64,000 bases of DNA from GAS188 sp963794475 (GTDB lineage: Bacteria; Pseudomonadota; Alphaproteobacteria; Rhizobiales; Beijerinckiaceae), in contig CAWCDW010000002.1 in assembly GCA_963794475.1 (NCBI GenBank), forward strand, positions 372,001 to 436,000. Reading direction: 5' to 3'. This document shows, piece after piece, positions 26,673-35,103 of this stretch. Below the pieces are notes generated by a model. It was not told the origin of the DNA. It saw only the letters and a list, made by a program, of their open reading frames with translations, and made no database searches. Each line of letters opens with the position of its first letter. The stretch's first letter is position 1. Made by a program: the position numbers and the translations under genes.

Positions 26673-27983
26673 ATGGCTGATTTGCGCACGAGTTTCGCCG
26701 GGATCCGATCACCGAACCCGTTTTGGCTCGCCTCCGCGCCCCCGACCGACAAGGCTTATAACGTCACGCGCGCCTTCGAGGCCGGATGGGGCGGCGTCGT
26801 CTGGAAGACGCTCGGCGAGGACGGGCCTCCCGTCGTCAATGTGAGCGGCCCCCGCTACGGCGCAATCCACGGCCCCGACCGGCGCGTCATCGGCTTCAAC
26901 AATATCGAGCTGATCACCGACCGTCCGCTCGACGTGAATTTGCGCGAGATCAAGCAAGTGAAGCGCGATTGGCCGGATCGCGCCGTCGTCGTCTCCCTCA
27001 TGGTGCCTTGCGAGGAAGAGGCCTGGAAGGCGATCCTGAAGCCCGTCGAGGAGACAGGATGCGACGGCGTCGAATTGAATTTCGGCTGCCCGCACGGGAT
27101 GTCCGAACGCGGCATGGGCTCGGCCGTCGGCCAGGTGCCCGAATACATCGAGATGGTGGTGCGCTGGTGCAAGGCCAACACGCGCATGCCCGTCATCGTG
27201 AAGCTCACGCCGAACATCACGGACGTCCGCTACCCTGCGCGCGCGGCAAAACGCGGCGGCGCGGACGCCGTGTCGCTCATCAACACCATCACCTCGATCA
27301 TGCAGGTCGACCTTACTCGCATGGCGCCCGCCCCGCATGTCGACGGCAAGGGCACGCATGGCGGCTATTGCGGGCCGGCCGTGAAACCGATCGCGCTCAA
27401 CATGGTGGCGCAGATCGCGCGAGACCCCGAGACGCGCGATCTGCCGATCTCGGGGATCGGCGGCATCACCACCTGGCGGGACGCGGCCGAGTTTATCGCG
27501 CTCGGCTCAGGCTCGGTGCAGGTGTGCACCGCCGCGATGACGTATGGCTTTCGCATCGTGACCGAGATGATCTCCGGCCTTTCCGATTGGATGGACGAGG
27601 CTGGACACGCGACCCTTGACGATATCCAGGGGCATGCCACGCGTAATTTCACCGAATGGGAACACCTCAACCTCAACTATGTGGCGAAGGCCGTCATCGA
27701 CCAGGATTTGTGCATCAAATGCGGGCGTTGCTTCAGCGCGTGCGAGGACACTTCCCATCAAGCGATCACCGCCTCCGTGAACGGGGTGCGGAAATTCGTG
27801 GTCAAGGACGAGGAATGCGTCGGCTGCAATCTCTGCGTGCTCGTCTGCCCCGTCGAGAACTGCATCACCTTGGAGCATCGCACGCATGGCAACGACCCGC
27901 GCACGGGGCTCCCTTACGCGCAAGCGCCTCTCGACTGGACGAGGCACCCGAACAACCCGATGGCGAAGCGGGCGGCGGAGTAG
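26673..27983 (+). CDS. preA: NAD-dependent dihydropyrimidine dehydrogenase, catalytic subunit PreA
   Basis: PreA holds FMN and reduces uracil/thymine to the 5,6-dihydro forms. The dihydroorotate-dehydrogenase-like barrel starts FAGIRSPNPFWLASAPPT and contains NFGCPHGMSERGMGS (Cys139), VIVKLTPNITD and SGIGGITTWRDAAEF. The C-terminal ferredoxin module has two 4Fe-4S motifs, CIKCGRCFSAC and CVGCNLCVLVC. At 436 residues it matches the family. In mammalian DPD, as I recall it, the catalytic Cys follows this loop in the sequence ACGQ; here the place reads AVGQ. The next gene starts four bases after the stop. Confidence 0.95.
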   Translation: MADLRTSFAGIRSPNPFWLASAPPTDKAYNVTRAFEAGWGGVVWKTLGEDGPPVVNVSGPRYGAIHGPDRRVIGFNNIELITDRPLDVNLREIKQVKRDWPDRAVVVSLMVPCEEEAWKAILKPVEETGCDGVELNFGCPHGMSERGMGSAVGQVPEYIEMVVRWCKANTRMPVIVKLTPNITDVRYPARAAKRGGADAVSLINTITSIMQVDLTRMAPAPHVDGKGTHGGYCGPAVKPIALNMVAQIARDPETRDLPISGIGGITTWRDAAEFIALGSGSVQVCTAAMTYGFRIVTEMISGLSDWMDEAGHATLDDIQGHATRNFTEWEHLNLNYVAKAVIDQDLCIKCGRCFSACEDTSHQAITASVNGVRKFVVKDEECVGCNLCVLVCPVENCITLEHRTHGNDPRTGLPYAQAPLDWTRHPNNPMAKRAAE

Positions 27984-27987
27984 CTAA

Positions 27988-29235
27988 ATGGCCGATCTTT
28001 CAAATATCCGCATCGACGGCGGAAGGCTTTGGGATTCGCTCATGGAGATGGCGAAGATCGGCGCGACGCCAAAGGGCGGCTGCAAGCGCCTCACGCTCAC
28101 CGACCTCGACCGCGAAGGCCGCGCTCTGTTCATCTCCTGGTGCAAGGCGGCAGGTTGCAGCGTCGCGATCGACGAGATGGGGAACCTATTCGCGCGCCGC
28201 CCCGGGATCGAGGACGGCCTTCCGCCTGTGATGATGGGCTCGCATCTCGACACGCAGCCCACGGGCGGGAAGTTCGACGGCGTGCTCGGCGTGCTCGGAG
28301 CGCTCGAGGTGGTACGCTCGCTGAACGATCTCAAGATCAAGACGAAGCGCCCGATCGAGATCGCCAATTGGACGAATGAGGAAGGCTCGAGATTCGCGCC
28401 GGCGATGGTCTCCTCGGGCGTCTTCGCCGGCGTCTACACCAAGGACTTCGCCTATGCCTGCGAGGACCAGGAGGGCAAGAAGCTCGGCGAGGAGCTTACG
28501 CGCATAGGCTTCAAGGGGGACGAACCCGTGGGAAAGCGCAAGGTCCATGCGTTTTTCGAGCTCCACATCGAGCAAGGCCCGATCCTCGAGGCCGAGAATT
28601 TCGAGGTCGGCGTCGTCACGCATGGCCAGGGCCAGCGCTGGTATGAGATCGACCTCACAGGCTTCGAAAGCCATGCGGGCTCGACCCCGATGCCGCGCCG
28701 CAAGGATGCGCTTCTCGGAGCGGCGCGCATCGTCGAGCTCGTCAATCGCACGGCGCTTTCGCAAGCTCCGCTCGCCGTCGGCACGGTCGGCATGCTCAAC
28801 CCATATCCGAATTCACGCAACGTGATCCCCGGGACGGCCTTCGTCGCCTGCGAATTCCGCCATCCCGACGACGCCGTGCTTTCGGCGATGGACGCGAGCC
28901 TGAGAGAGGGCGTCGAGGGCATCGCGAAGGAGATCGGCCTCACCTACGAGATCCGCCAGATCTTCTATTACAAGCCGGTCGCCTTCGATAAGGATTGCGT
29001 GGCCGCCGTGCGCCGCGCCGCGCAGCATTTCGGCTACACGCATCGCGACATCGTCTCTGGCGCCGGACATGATGCTTGCTACATCGCCCGCGTGGCGCCG
29101 ACCTCGATGATCTTCACCCCTTGCGTCGACGGCGTGAGCCACAACGAAGCCGAGGACATCAAGCCCGATTGGGCGACCGCCGGCGCCAATGTGCTGATGC
29201 ATGCCGTGCTCGAGAAGGCAGAGGTGGTCGGGTGA
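27988..29235 (+). CDS. Zn-dependent N-carbamoyl-amino-acid hydrolase (beta-ureidopropionase type)
   Basis: This is an M20-like amidohydrolase of the allantoate/N-carbamoyl-amino-acid group, 415 residues. Metal-site motifs are GSHLDTQPTGGKFDG (His and Asp), NWTNEEGSRFAPAM (paired Glu) and ELHIEQGPILE. The substrate-binding GFESHAGSTPMPRRKDA and the late GAGHDACYIARV and THEND-like SHNEAEDI are present. In this setting, after preTA and before dihydropyrimidinase, the likely substrate is N-carbamoyl-beta-alanine, the last step of reductive pyrimidine breakdown. Allantoate or N-carbamoyl-L-amino acids are alternatives that sequence alone cannot exclude. Confidence 0.9.
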   Translation: MADLSNIRIDGGRLWDSLMEMAKIGATPKGGCKRLTLTDLDREGRALFISWCKAAGCSVAIDEMGNLFARRPGIEDGLPPVMMGSHLDTQPTGGKFDGVLGVLGALEVVRSLNDLKIKTKRPIEIANWTNEEGSRFAPAMVSSGVFAGVYTKDFAYACEDQEGKKLGEELTRIGFKGDEPVGKRKVHAFFELHIEQGPILEAENFEVGVVTHGQGQRWYEIDLTGFESHAGSTPMPRRKDALLGAARIVELVNRTALSQAPLAVGTVGMLNPYPNSRNVIPGTAFVACEFRHPDDAVLSAMDASLREGVEGIAKEIGLTYEIRQIFYYKPVAFDKDCVAAVRRAAQHFGYTHRDIVSGAGHDACYIARVAPTSMIFTPCVDGVSHNEAEDIKPDWATAGANVLMHAVLEKAEVVG

Positions 29236-29268
29236 GGGGCATTGGCACTAACATTGGCTCGCCATATC

Positions 29269-29366
29269 GTCATGACCGGGCTTGGCCCGGTCATCCACGC
29301 CTTCCTTGCCTGGCAGCATTCAAAAAGGCATGGATGGCCGGGCCGACGCCCGGCCAGGACGGTCAT
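29269..29366. repeat. Dispersed intergenic palindromic repeat, copy 4 (paired inverted units)
   Basis: This is the clearest copy. Unit one starts GTCATGACCGGGCTTGGCCC (29269) and ends CATCCACGCC; unit two (29327-29360) is its inverse, starting GGCATGGATGGCCGGG and ending CCCGGCCAGGAC. Each unit contains its own CCGGGC/GCCCGG stem, and the two together form a larger cruciform. It fills the spacer between the hydrolase gene and hydA. Confidence 0.75.
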
Positions 29367-29458
29367 AGGGACCCTGTTGAATCCACGACGCTAGCGTGCG
29401 CCATGGAGCCTGCCGCGAAGGGCGCATCGCGTTATTCTTGAAGTCTCGGAGGAAGAGG

Positions 29459-30886
29459 ATGTCTCTTTTGATCAAAGGCGGCGACATCGTCGCGGCCGAT
29501 CGCAGCTTCAAATCCGATATCCTCGTCGAAGGCGAAAGCATCAAGGCGATCGGCACGGGCCTGTCGGGAACGGATGTCATCGATGCCTCGGGATGCTTCG
29601 TCATGCCCGGCGGCATCGACCCGCACACCCATCTCGAGATGCCCTTCATGGGCACGACCTCGGCCGATCACTACGAGAGCGGCACCAAGGCTGCGCTCTC
29701 CGGCGGCACCACGATGGTGGTCGATTTCTGCATCCCGACGAACGGCCAGCCGCTTCTCGAAGCCTGGGCGGACTGGGACAAGAAATCGAAGACGGCCTGC
29801 ACCGATTACGCCTACCACATGTGCATCACCTATTGGACCGAGAAGGTGCGTGACGAGATGGCGGCCGTCGTCAAGCGGGGCGTCACCACCTTCAAGCATT
29901 TCATGGCCTATAAGGGCGCGCTGATGGTGAATGACGACGAGATGTTCGCCTCCTTTCGCCGCTGCGCCGAGCTCGGCGCCATGCCGCTCGTGCATGCGGA
30001 GAACGGAGACGTGGTGGCCGCCCTCCAGGCGAAGCTTTTGGCGGATGGCATCACCGGCCCCGAAGGCCATGCCTGGTCGCGCCCGCCCGAGGTCGAGGGT
30101 GAGGCGGCGAACCGTGCCATCATGCTCGCCGACATGGCGGGCGTGCCGCTCTACATCGTGCATGTGTCGTGCCGGCAGGCGCACCATGCGATCGCGCGCG
30201 CTCGCGCGGACGGAAAGCGCGTCTATGGCGAGCCGCTGATCCAGCATCTCGTGCTCGACGAGAGCGAGTATTTCAACAAGGATTGGGATCATGCGGCGCG
30301 CCGCGTGATGTCGCCCCCTTTCCGCGACAAGGCCAACCAGGAGGATTTGTGGAACGGCTTGCGCGCCGGCTCCCTGCAAGTGGTGGCGACTGATCATTGC
30401 GCCTTCACCACCGAGCAGAAGCGCTTTGGGCACAATGATTTCACTCGGATTCCCAACGGCACCGGCGGCCTCGAGGATCGCATGCCGGTGCTCTGGACTT
30501 ATGGGGTCGGCACTGGCCGGCTCACGATGAACGAATTCGTCGCCGCGACCTCGACCAACATCGCGCGCATCCTCAACCTTTACCCGAAGAAGGGCGCGCT
30601 GCTGCCGGGCTCGGACGCCGACATCGTCATCTGGGACCCGAAGTCAGAGAAGACCATCTCGGCGAAGACGCAAATGTCGGCGATCGATTACAATGTCTTC
30701 GAAGGCGTGAAAGTCACCGGCTTGCCGCGCACCACGATCTCGCGCGGCGAGGTCGTCTACGACGGCGGCCAGATGAGCGCCAAGCCTGGGCGCGGCAAAT
30801 TCGTCGCGCGCGAACCCTTCCCGGCCGCGGCTCGCGCCTTGACCGAATGGAAGAAGATCACCGCCGTGAGAAAAATCGCCCGCTGA
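29459..30886 (+). CDS. hydA: Dihydropyrimidinase
   Basis: Dihydropyrimidinase opens dihydrouracil/dihydrothymine to N-carbamoyl-beta-amino acids. The 475-residue product has the binuclear metal site residues His56 and His58 (GGIDPHTHLEMPF), the carbamylated-lysine segment FKHFMAYKG (Lys152), HVSCRQAHHAI, and TDHCAFTTEQK with the catalytic Asp. ATG 29459 follows a strong GGAGGAAGAGG; the frame is open upstream without similarity. The TGA overlaps the ATG of the ABC ATPase (TGATG), so import and degradation are coupled in translation. Hydantoins could also be substrates, but preTA next door favours pyrimidines. Confidence 0.95.
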   Translation: MSLLIKGGDIVAADRSFKSDILVEGESIKAIGTGLSGTDVIDASGCFVMPGGIDPHTHLEMPFMGTTSADHYESGTKAALSGGTTMVVDFCIPTNGQPLLEAWADWDKKSKTACTDYAYHMCITYWTEKVRDEMAAVVKRGVTTFKHFMAYKGALMVNDDEMFASFRRCAELGAMPLVHAENGDVVAALQAKLLADGITGPEGHAWSRPPEVEGEAANRAIMLADMAGVPLYIVHVSCRQAHHAIARARADGKRVYGEPLIQHLVLDESEYFNKDWDHAARRVMSPPFRDKANQEDLWNGLRAGSLQVVATDHCAFTTEQKRFGHNDFTRIPNGTGGLEDRMPVLWTYGVGTGRLTMNEFVAATSTNIARILNLYPKKGALLPGSDADIVIWDPKSEKTISAKTQMSAIDYNVFEGVKVTGLPRTTISRGEVVYDGGQMSAKPGRGKFVAREPFPAAARALTEWKKITAVRKIAR

Positions 30887-31710
30887 TGCTCGAGATCATG
30901 CCGAAGGAGGAGAGCGGCGCCGTGGAGAGAGCGCCGCGCGTCATCGACATCTCCAGCCTGTCGCTCACTTTCGAGACATCGGACGGGCCGGTCCAGGCGC
31001 TCTCGGAAATCGAGCTCGCCATCGAAGGGGGCGAATTCGTCTCGCTCATTGGGCCATCGGGATGCGGGAAGACCACGCTCTTGCGCGTGATCGCCGATCT
31101 TGAGACGCCGACGAGCGGAACGATCATGGTCAATGGGCTCACCCCCGCCGAGGCGAGGCTCGAGCGCGCCTATGGCTATGTGTTCCAGGCGCCGGCGCTT
31201 TATCCCTGGCGCACAATCGCGAGGAACATCGCGCTCCCGCTCGAGATCATGGGGCTTCCCAAAAAGGAACGTAAAGAGCGCGTTTCGCGCAATCTCGATC
31301 TCGTCAACCTCACCGGCTTCGAGAACCGCTTTCCCTGGCAATTATCGGGCGGCATGCAGCAGCGTGCCTCGATCGCGCGTGCGCTCGCCTTCGATCCCGA
31401 CCTCTTGCTGATGGACGAGCCGTTCGGCGCGCTCGACGAGATCGTGCGCGACAAGCTGAACGAGCAGCTTTTGCGGCTTTGGAACAAGACGCAGAAAACC
31501 GTCGTTTTCGTGACCCACTCCATTCCCGAAGCCGTGTTCCTCTCGACGAAGATCGTCGTCATGTCGCCGCGGCCCGGCCGCATCCATGATGTCATCGACT
31601 GCGGCTTTGCGCGCGACCGCACGCTCGAGATCCGCGAAACGCCGCAATTTCTCGAGATCGCCAATCGCGTGCGGCACGGCTTGCGCCAAGGGCATTCCTA
31701 TGCCGATTGA
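30886..31710 (+). CDS. ABC transporter ATP-binding protein (nitrate/taurine/pyrimidine-precursor family)
   Basis: This is the ATPase subunit of the importer in the pyrimidine cluster. It has Walker A GPSGCGKTT, Q-loop at YVFQAPALYPWR, signature LSGGMQQR, Walker B LLLMDEPFGALDE and the switch His in VFVTHSIPEAVFL. It belongs to the SsuB/TauB/ThiZ-like group. ATG 30886 overlaps the hydA stop; another ATG lies at 30898. It overlaps the first permease gene by 11 bases. Confidence 0.93.
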   Translation: MLEIMPKEESGAVERAPRVIDISSLSLTFETSDGPVQALSEIELAIEGGEFVSLIGPSGCGKTTLLRVIADLETPTSGTIMVNGLTPAEARLERAYGYVFQAPALYPWRTIARNIALPLEIMGLPKKERKERVSRNLDLVNLTGFENRFPWQLSGGMQQRASIARALAFDPDLLLMDEPFGALDEIVRDKLNEQLLRLWNKTQKTVVFVTHSIPEAVFLSTKIVVMSPRPGRIHDVIDCGFARDRTLEIRETPQFLEIANRVRHGLRQGHSYAD

Positions 31711-32608
31711 GCGCGCGCGGCCTTCGTTGCTTCAGCGCCTCGCCGCCGGCAACGGCCTTCCTATTCTCGTCGTCGTCTGTTTCATCCTCGTCATCTGGTA
31801 TGTCGCGGCGTTCTTCATGAATCTCGATTTGCAGCGCGACAATTTCGCCAACGCCAATCAAGCCTATTCCACGACCGATCTCGTCGAAGGCACGATGAGC
31901 CAGGACCGTCCGCGGCTGCCCGCCCCGCATCAGATCGCGCAAGAGATCGACAAGACGGTGTTCGAGCTGCCGCCTTCCTCGAAGCGAAGCCTGGTCTACC
32001 ATGGCGCGGTGACGCTCGAGGCGACGCTTCTCGGCTTCGCCACCGGCTCGGCGCTCGGCATGCTGCTCGCCGTGATGATCGTCCACGCGGCAAGCCTCGA
32101 GCGCAGCCTCATGCCGTGGATCATCGCCTCGCAGACGATCCCGATCATCGCGCTCGCCCCGATGATCGTGGTGATCATGAACCAATTCGACGTGACCGGC
32201 ATCGTGCCGAAAGCGACGATCTCGGCCTATCTTTCCTTTTTCCCGGTCACGGTCGGGATGGTGAAGGGCTTACGCTCGCCCGACCCTCTCCAGCTCGACC
32301 TGATGCGCACCTATTCGGCCTCGCGCTTCCAGACCTTCTTCAAGCTGAGAGCGCCGGCGAGCGTGCCGTTCCTCTTCGCGAGCCTCAAGGTTGCGGTGGC
32401 GGCAAGCCTCGTCGGCGCCGTGGTCGCAGAGATGACGAAAAGCGAGGATGGCGGCTTCGGCGCGCGGCTTCTTGCCGGCTCCTATTACGGGCAGACGATC
32501 CAGATATGGGCCGCCCTTTTCGCCGCCGCCTTTTGCGCCGCCATGCTCGTCATGCTGGTGGGCATGATCGACCGTGCCGTGTCGAAGCGCATGGGATATG
32601 TGCGATGA
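31700..32608 (+). CDS. ABC transporter permease 1
   Basis: This is an inner-membrane permease of 302 residues in the SsuC/TauC-like family. After an N-terminal membrane helix (LPILVVVCFILVIWYVAAFF) there is an unusually long loop of about 70 residues, then the MetI-type domain with VTLEATLLGFATGSALG and the ATPase-contact loop around MRTYSASRFQTFFKLRAPASVP (an EAA-like motif). It overlaps both neighbours, including an ATGA overlap with permease 2, which supports a heterodimeric channel. Confidence 0.9.
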   Translation: MPIERARPSLLQRLAAGNGLPILVVVCFILVIWYVAAFFMNLDLQRDNFANANQAYSTTDLVEGTMSQDRPRLPAPHQIAQEIDKTVFELPPSSKRSLVYHGAVTLEATLLGFATGSALGMLLAVMIVHAASLERSLMPWIIASQTIPIIALAPMIVVIMNQFDVTGIVPKATISAYLSFFPVTVGMVKGLRSPDPLQLDLMRTYSASRFQTFFKLRAPASVPFLFASLKVAVAASLVGAVVAEMTKSEDGGFGARLLAGSYYGQTIQIWAALFAAAFCAAMLVMLVGMIDRAVSKRMGYVR

Positions 32609-33819
32609 GCCTCGCGGAGGCTTCAACGCGGGAAGGGGTGCGCCAAGCATTGCGGGTCTCGAGGCCGTCGCGCGCCAAGCACTTCGATGCTCTCACCCTC
32701 CTCTGCGGGCTCGCCGCGCTCTTCGCCTTTGCGCTCATGGATCTCAGTCCCTTGGATCTCAGTCTCTCGCGATTTGGCGAGGGAGCTGACGAGAAGAAGG
32801 GCGTGCTGGCGCTTGGCCTCATCCTTCTCGTCGCGAGCGCGATTGCGGCGCTGCGGCGGCGTCAAACGCGTTTCCTCTTCCCCCTCACGGCGAGCGGAAC
32901 CGTGCTCGCCGCCGTGGGCTCGCTCGCCTCACTTGCGCCGGACGCCCAGGAACGCCCGCCCTTCGCCTTCATCGCCGCGATGATCGCGGTTTGGCTCGGC
33001 GCCTGGCGGATGGCCAACGCGATCCTTGCCGCGACGCCCGAGCGCGGCCCTTTGCGGACGCTGTGCAACCTCGCAGTGCCGGTGATCTTCGGCGCGACGA
33101 TGCTCTTCCTGTGGGAAGGCGTCGTGCGCGGCTTCGGCGTGCCGCGCGTGATCTTGCCGCCGCCCTCGGCCATCGCCCTGCGCTTCGCAGGCTCCTTGCC
33201 GACGCTCGGCGTCGATTTTCTTCAAACGCTGCGCGGCGTCGCCGCCGGCTATTTCATCGGCTCCGGCGCGGGGCTTCTCGTCGCCATCCTGATCGACCGC
33301 GTGCCGTTCTTGCAGCGCGGCCTCTTGCCGCTCGGCAACCTCGTCTCCGCCTTGCCGATCGTGGGGATCGCGCCGATCATGGTGATGTGGTTCGGCTTCG
33401 ACTGGCCTTCGAAGGCCGCGGTCGTCGTGGTGATGACCTTCTTTCCCATGCTGGTGAACGCCAACGCCGGGCTCGCGGCGGCAGGCGCCATGGAGAGCGA
33501 CCTGATGAAGACCTATGCGGCAAGCTACTCGCAAACGCTCACGAAGCTTCGCCTGCCCGCGGCCTTGCCCTTCATCTTCAACGGCCTCAAGATCAATTCG
33601 ACGCTGGCGCTGATCGGGGCGATCGTCGCTGAGTTTTTCGGCACGCCGATCACCGGCATGGGCTTTCGCATCAATGCCGAGGTCGGACGCATGAATATCG
33701 ACATGGTGTGGGCGACGATCCTCGTGGCGGCGCTTTTCGGATCCATCTTTTACGGCTTGATCGCGCTCATCGAGCGCAAGGCGACTTTCTGGCACCCCTC
33801 CTATCGCCAGAGGGCGTGA
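32605..33819 (+). CDS. ABC transporter permease 2 with extra N-terminal membrane region
   Basis: This is a 404-residue permease. Residues from about 160 onwards are a standard SsuC/TauC-type domain (VDFLQTLRGVAAGYFIGSGAG; MKTYAASYSQTLTKLRLPAALP; STLALIGAIVAEFFGTPITGMGF). The first 150 residues add about four hydrophobic segments (LLCGLAALFAFALMDL, LALGLILLVASAIAAL, SGTVLAAVGSLASLA, FAFIAAMIAVWLGAW) not found in the basic family. Its partner lacks these. The start overlaps the permease 1 stop by four bases. Confidence 0.9.
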   Translation: MSLAEASTREGVRQALRVSRPSRAKHFDALTLLCGLAALFAFALMDLSPLDLSLSRFGEGADEKKGVLALGLILLVASAIAALRRRQTRFLFPLTASGTVLAAVGSLASLAPDAQERPPFAFIAAMIAVWLGAWRMANAILAATPERGPLRTLCNLAVPVIFGATMLFLWEGVVRGFGVPRVILPPPSAIALRFAGSLPTLGVDFLQTLRGVAAGYFIGSGAGLLVAILIDRVPFLQRGLLPLGNLVSALPIVGIAPIMVMWFGFDWPSKAAVVVVMTFFPMLVNANAGLAAAGAMESDLMKTYAASYSQTLTKLRLPAALPFIFNGLKINSTLALIGAIVAEFFGTPITGMGFRINAEVGRMNIDMVWATILVAALFGSIFYGLIALIERKATFWHPSYRQRA

Positions 33820-33869
33820 GGCACGCGCAAAGGCACGGCATAAGACGCCGCAACAAAGGAGACGTGACG

Positions 33870-34865
33870 ATGAAGAAACTCGCAATTGGCCTCGCGGCGG
33901 CGGTCAGCCTCGCCGCCCTGTCGACGGCGCACGCGGCCGACAAGGTGACCTTGCAGCTCAAATGGGTGACGCAAGCCCAGTTCGCCGGCTATTACGTCGC
34001 CAAGGACAAGGGCTTCTACAAGGAAGCCGGGCTCGACGTGACCATCAAGCCCGGCGGCCCGGATGTGGCGCCCCCGCAGGTGATCGCTGGCGGCGGCGCG
34101 GATGTGGTGATCGACTGGATGCCCTCGGCGCTGGCCTCGCGCGAGAAGGGCGTGCCGCTCGTCAACATCGCCCAGCCCTTCAAACGCTCGGGGATGGAAC
34201 TCACCTGCCGCGCCGATACCGGGATCAAGTCGCCCGCGGATTTCAAGAACAAGACGCTCGGCGTCTGGTTCGCCGGCAACGAATATCCGTTCCTTGCCTG
34301 GATGTCGAAGCTCAATTTGAAGACGGACGGCTCGCCTGGAGGCGTCAAGGTGCTCAAGCAAGGCTTCAACGTCGACCCGCTTTTGCAAAAACAGGCCGAT
34401 TGCATCTCGACCATGACCTACAACGAATATTGGCAAGTGATCGACGCCGGCATTCCGGCCGACAAGCTCGTCGTCTTCAAATATGAGGACCAAGGCGTCG
34501 CCACCATGGAGGACGGCCTCTATGCGATGGAGGACAAGCTCAAGGACCCCGCCTTCGTCGAGAAGATGGCGCGTTTCGTGAAGGCATCGGAGAAGGGTTG
34601 GGAATGGGCGAGAGAGCACCCGACCGAAGCTGCCAAGGTCGTGCTCGACAATGATGCGACCGGCGCACAGACGGAAAAGCACCAGGTGCGCATGATGGGT
34701 GAGATCAACAAGCTCACCGCCGGCACCGACGGAACGCTCCAGGAGGCCGATTACACGCGCACCGTGAAGGAATTGCTCGCGAGCGGCTCGGACCCGGTGA
34801 TCACCAAGGAGCCGACTGGCGCCTGGACGCATGCCGTCACCGACAAGATGAAGACGCTGAAGTGA
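33870..34865 (+). CDS. ABC transporter substrate-binding protein, NMT1/THI5 (ThiY) family
   Basis: This is a periplasmic binding protein of 331 residues with a signal peptide cleaved after LSTAHAA. The mature start KVTLQLKWVTQAQFAGYYVA followed by KDKGFYKEAGLDVTI is the hallmark of NMT1/THI5-like proteins, which bind pyrimidine-type compounds such as formylaminopyrimidine. Given the preTA-hydA context it probably binds uracil, thymine, a dihydropyrimidine or a related breakdown product. It has AAGGAGACGTG upstream of ATG 33870. It is last in the operon, 50 bases after permease 2. Confidence 0.92.
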   Translation: MKKLAIGLAAAVSLAALSTAHAADKVTLQLKWVTQAQFAGYYVAKDKGFYKEAGLDVTIKPGGPDVAPPQVIAGGGADVVIDWMPSALASREKGVPLVNIAQPFKRSGMELTCRADTGIKSPADFKNKTLGVWFAGNEYPFLAWMSKLNLKTDGSPGGVKVLKQGFNVDPLLQKQADCISTMTYNEYWQVIDAGIPADKLVVFKYEDQGVATMEDGLYAMEDKLKDPAFVEKMARFVKASEKGWEWAREHPTEAAKVVLDNDATGAQTEKHQVRMMGEINKLTAGTDGTLQEADYTRTVKELLASGSDPVITKEPTGAWTHAVTDKMKTLK

Positions 34866-35052
34866 TAAGCCCCGCACCTTCTTCCGTTCTTTCGAGCGGG
34901 GGAAGTCACCGACCTTGGGCTTGTTCCGAGGGGGAGCCGGACGAGTGCGGCGGCGGCGCCGCCGACCGCTTCGCGGTTGCGGTGACCTTGTGATGGATAT
35001 GAGTTTTGTCCTGGGAACGTCTCACTTGAGAGATGGACGCTTTGGCAGACGC

Positions 35053-35079
35053 AAGGAGAGCGCGGTGTGCGCTCTCCTT
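35053..35079. terminator. Perfect 11-bp hairpin between convergent units
   Basis: AAGGAGAGCGC (35053-35063) is followed by a five-base loop and its exact complement (35069-35079). The hairpin lies between the end of the ABC operon and the 3' end of the glycine-rich gene, which point toward each other, so it could end both. There is no long T run on either side, hence moderate confidence. Confidence 0.5.
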
Positions 35080-35103
35080 GTATCATTGCCGATAGGAAGG
35101 CGT

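Noticed and set aside
34870..34901. Hairpin CCCCGC/GCGGGG as terminator of the ABC operon
   Set aside because: Six-base stem with a 20-base loop and no T run; the perfect hairpin at 35053 is a better candidate.
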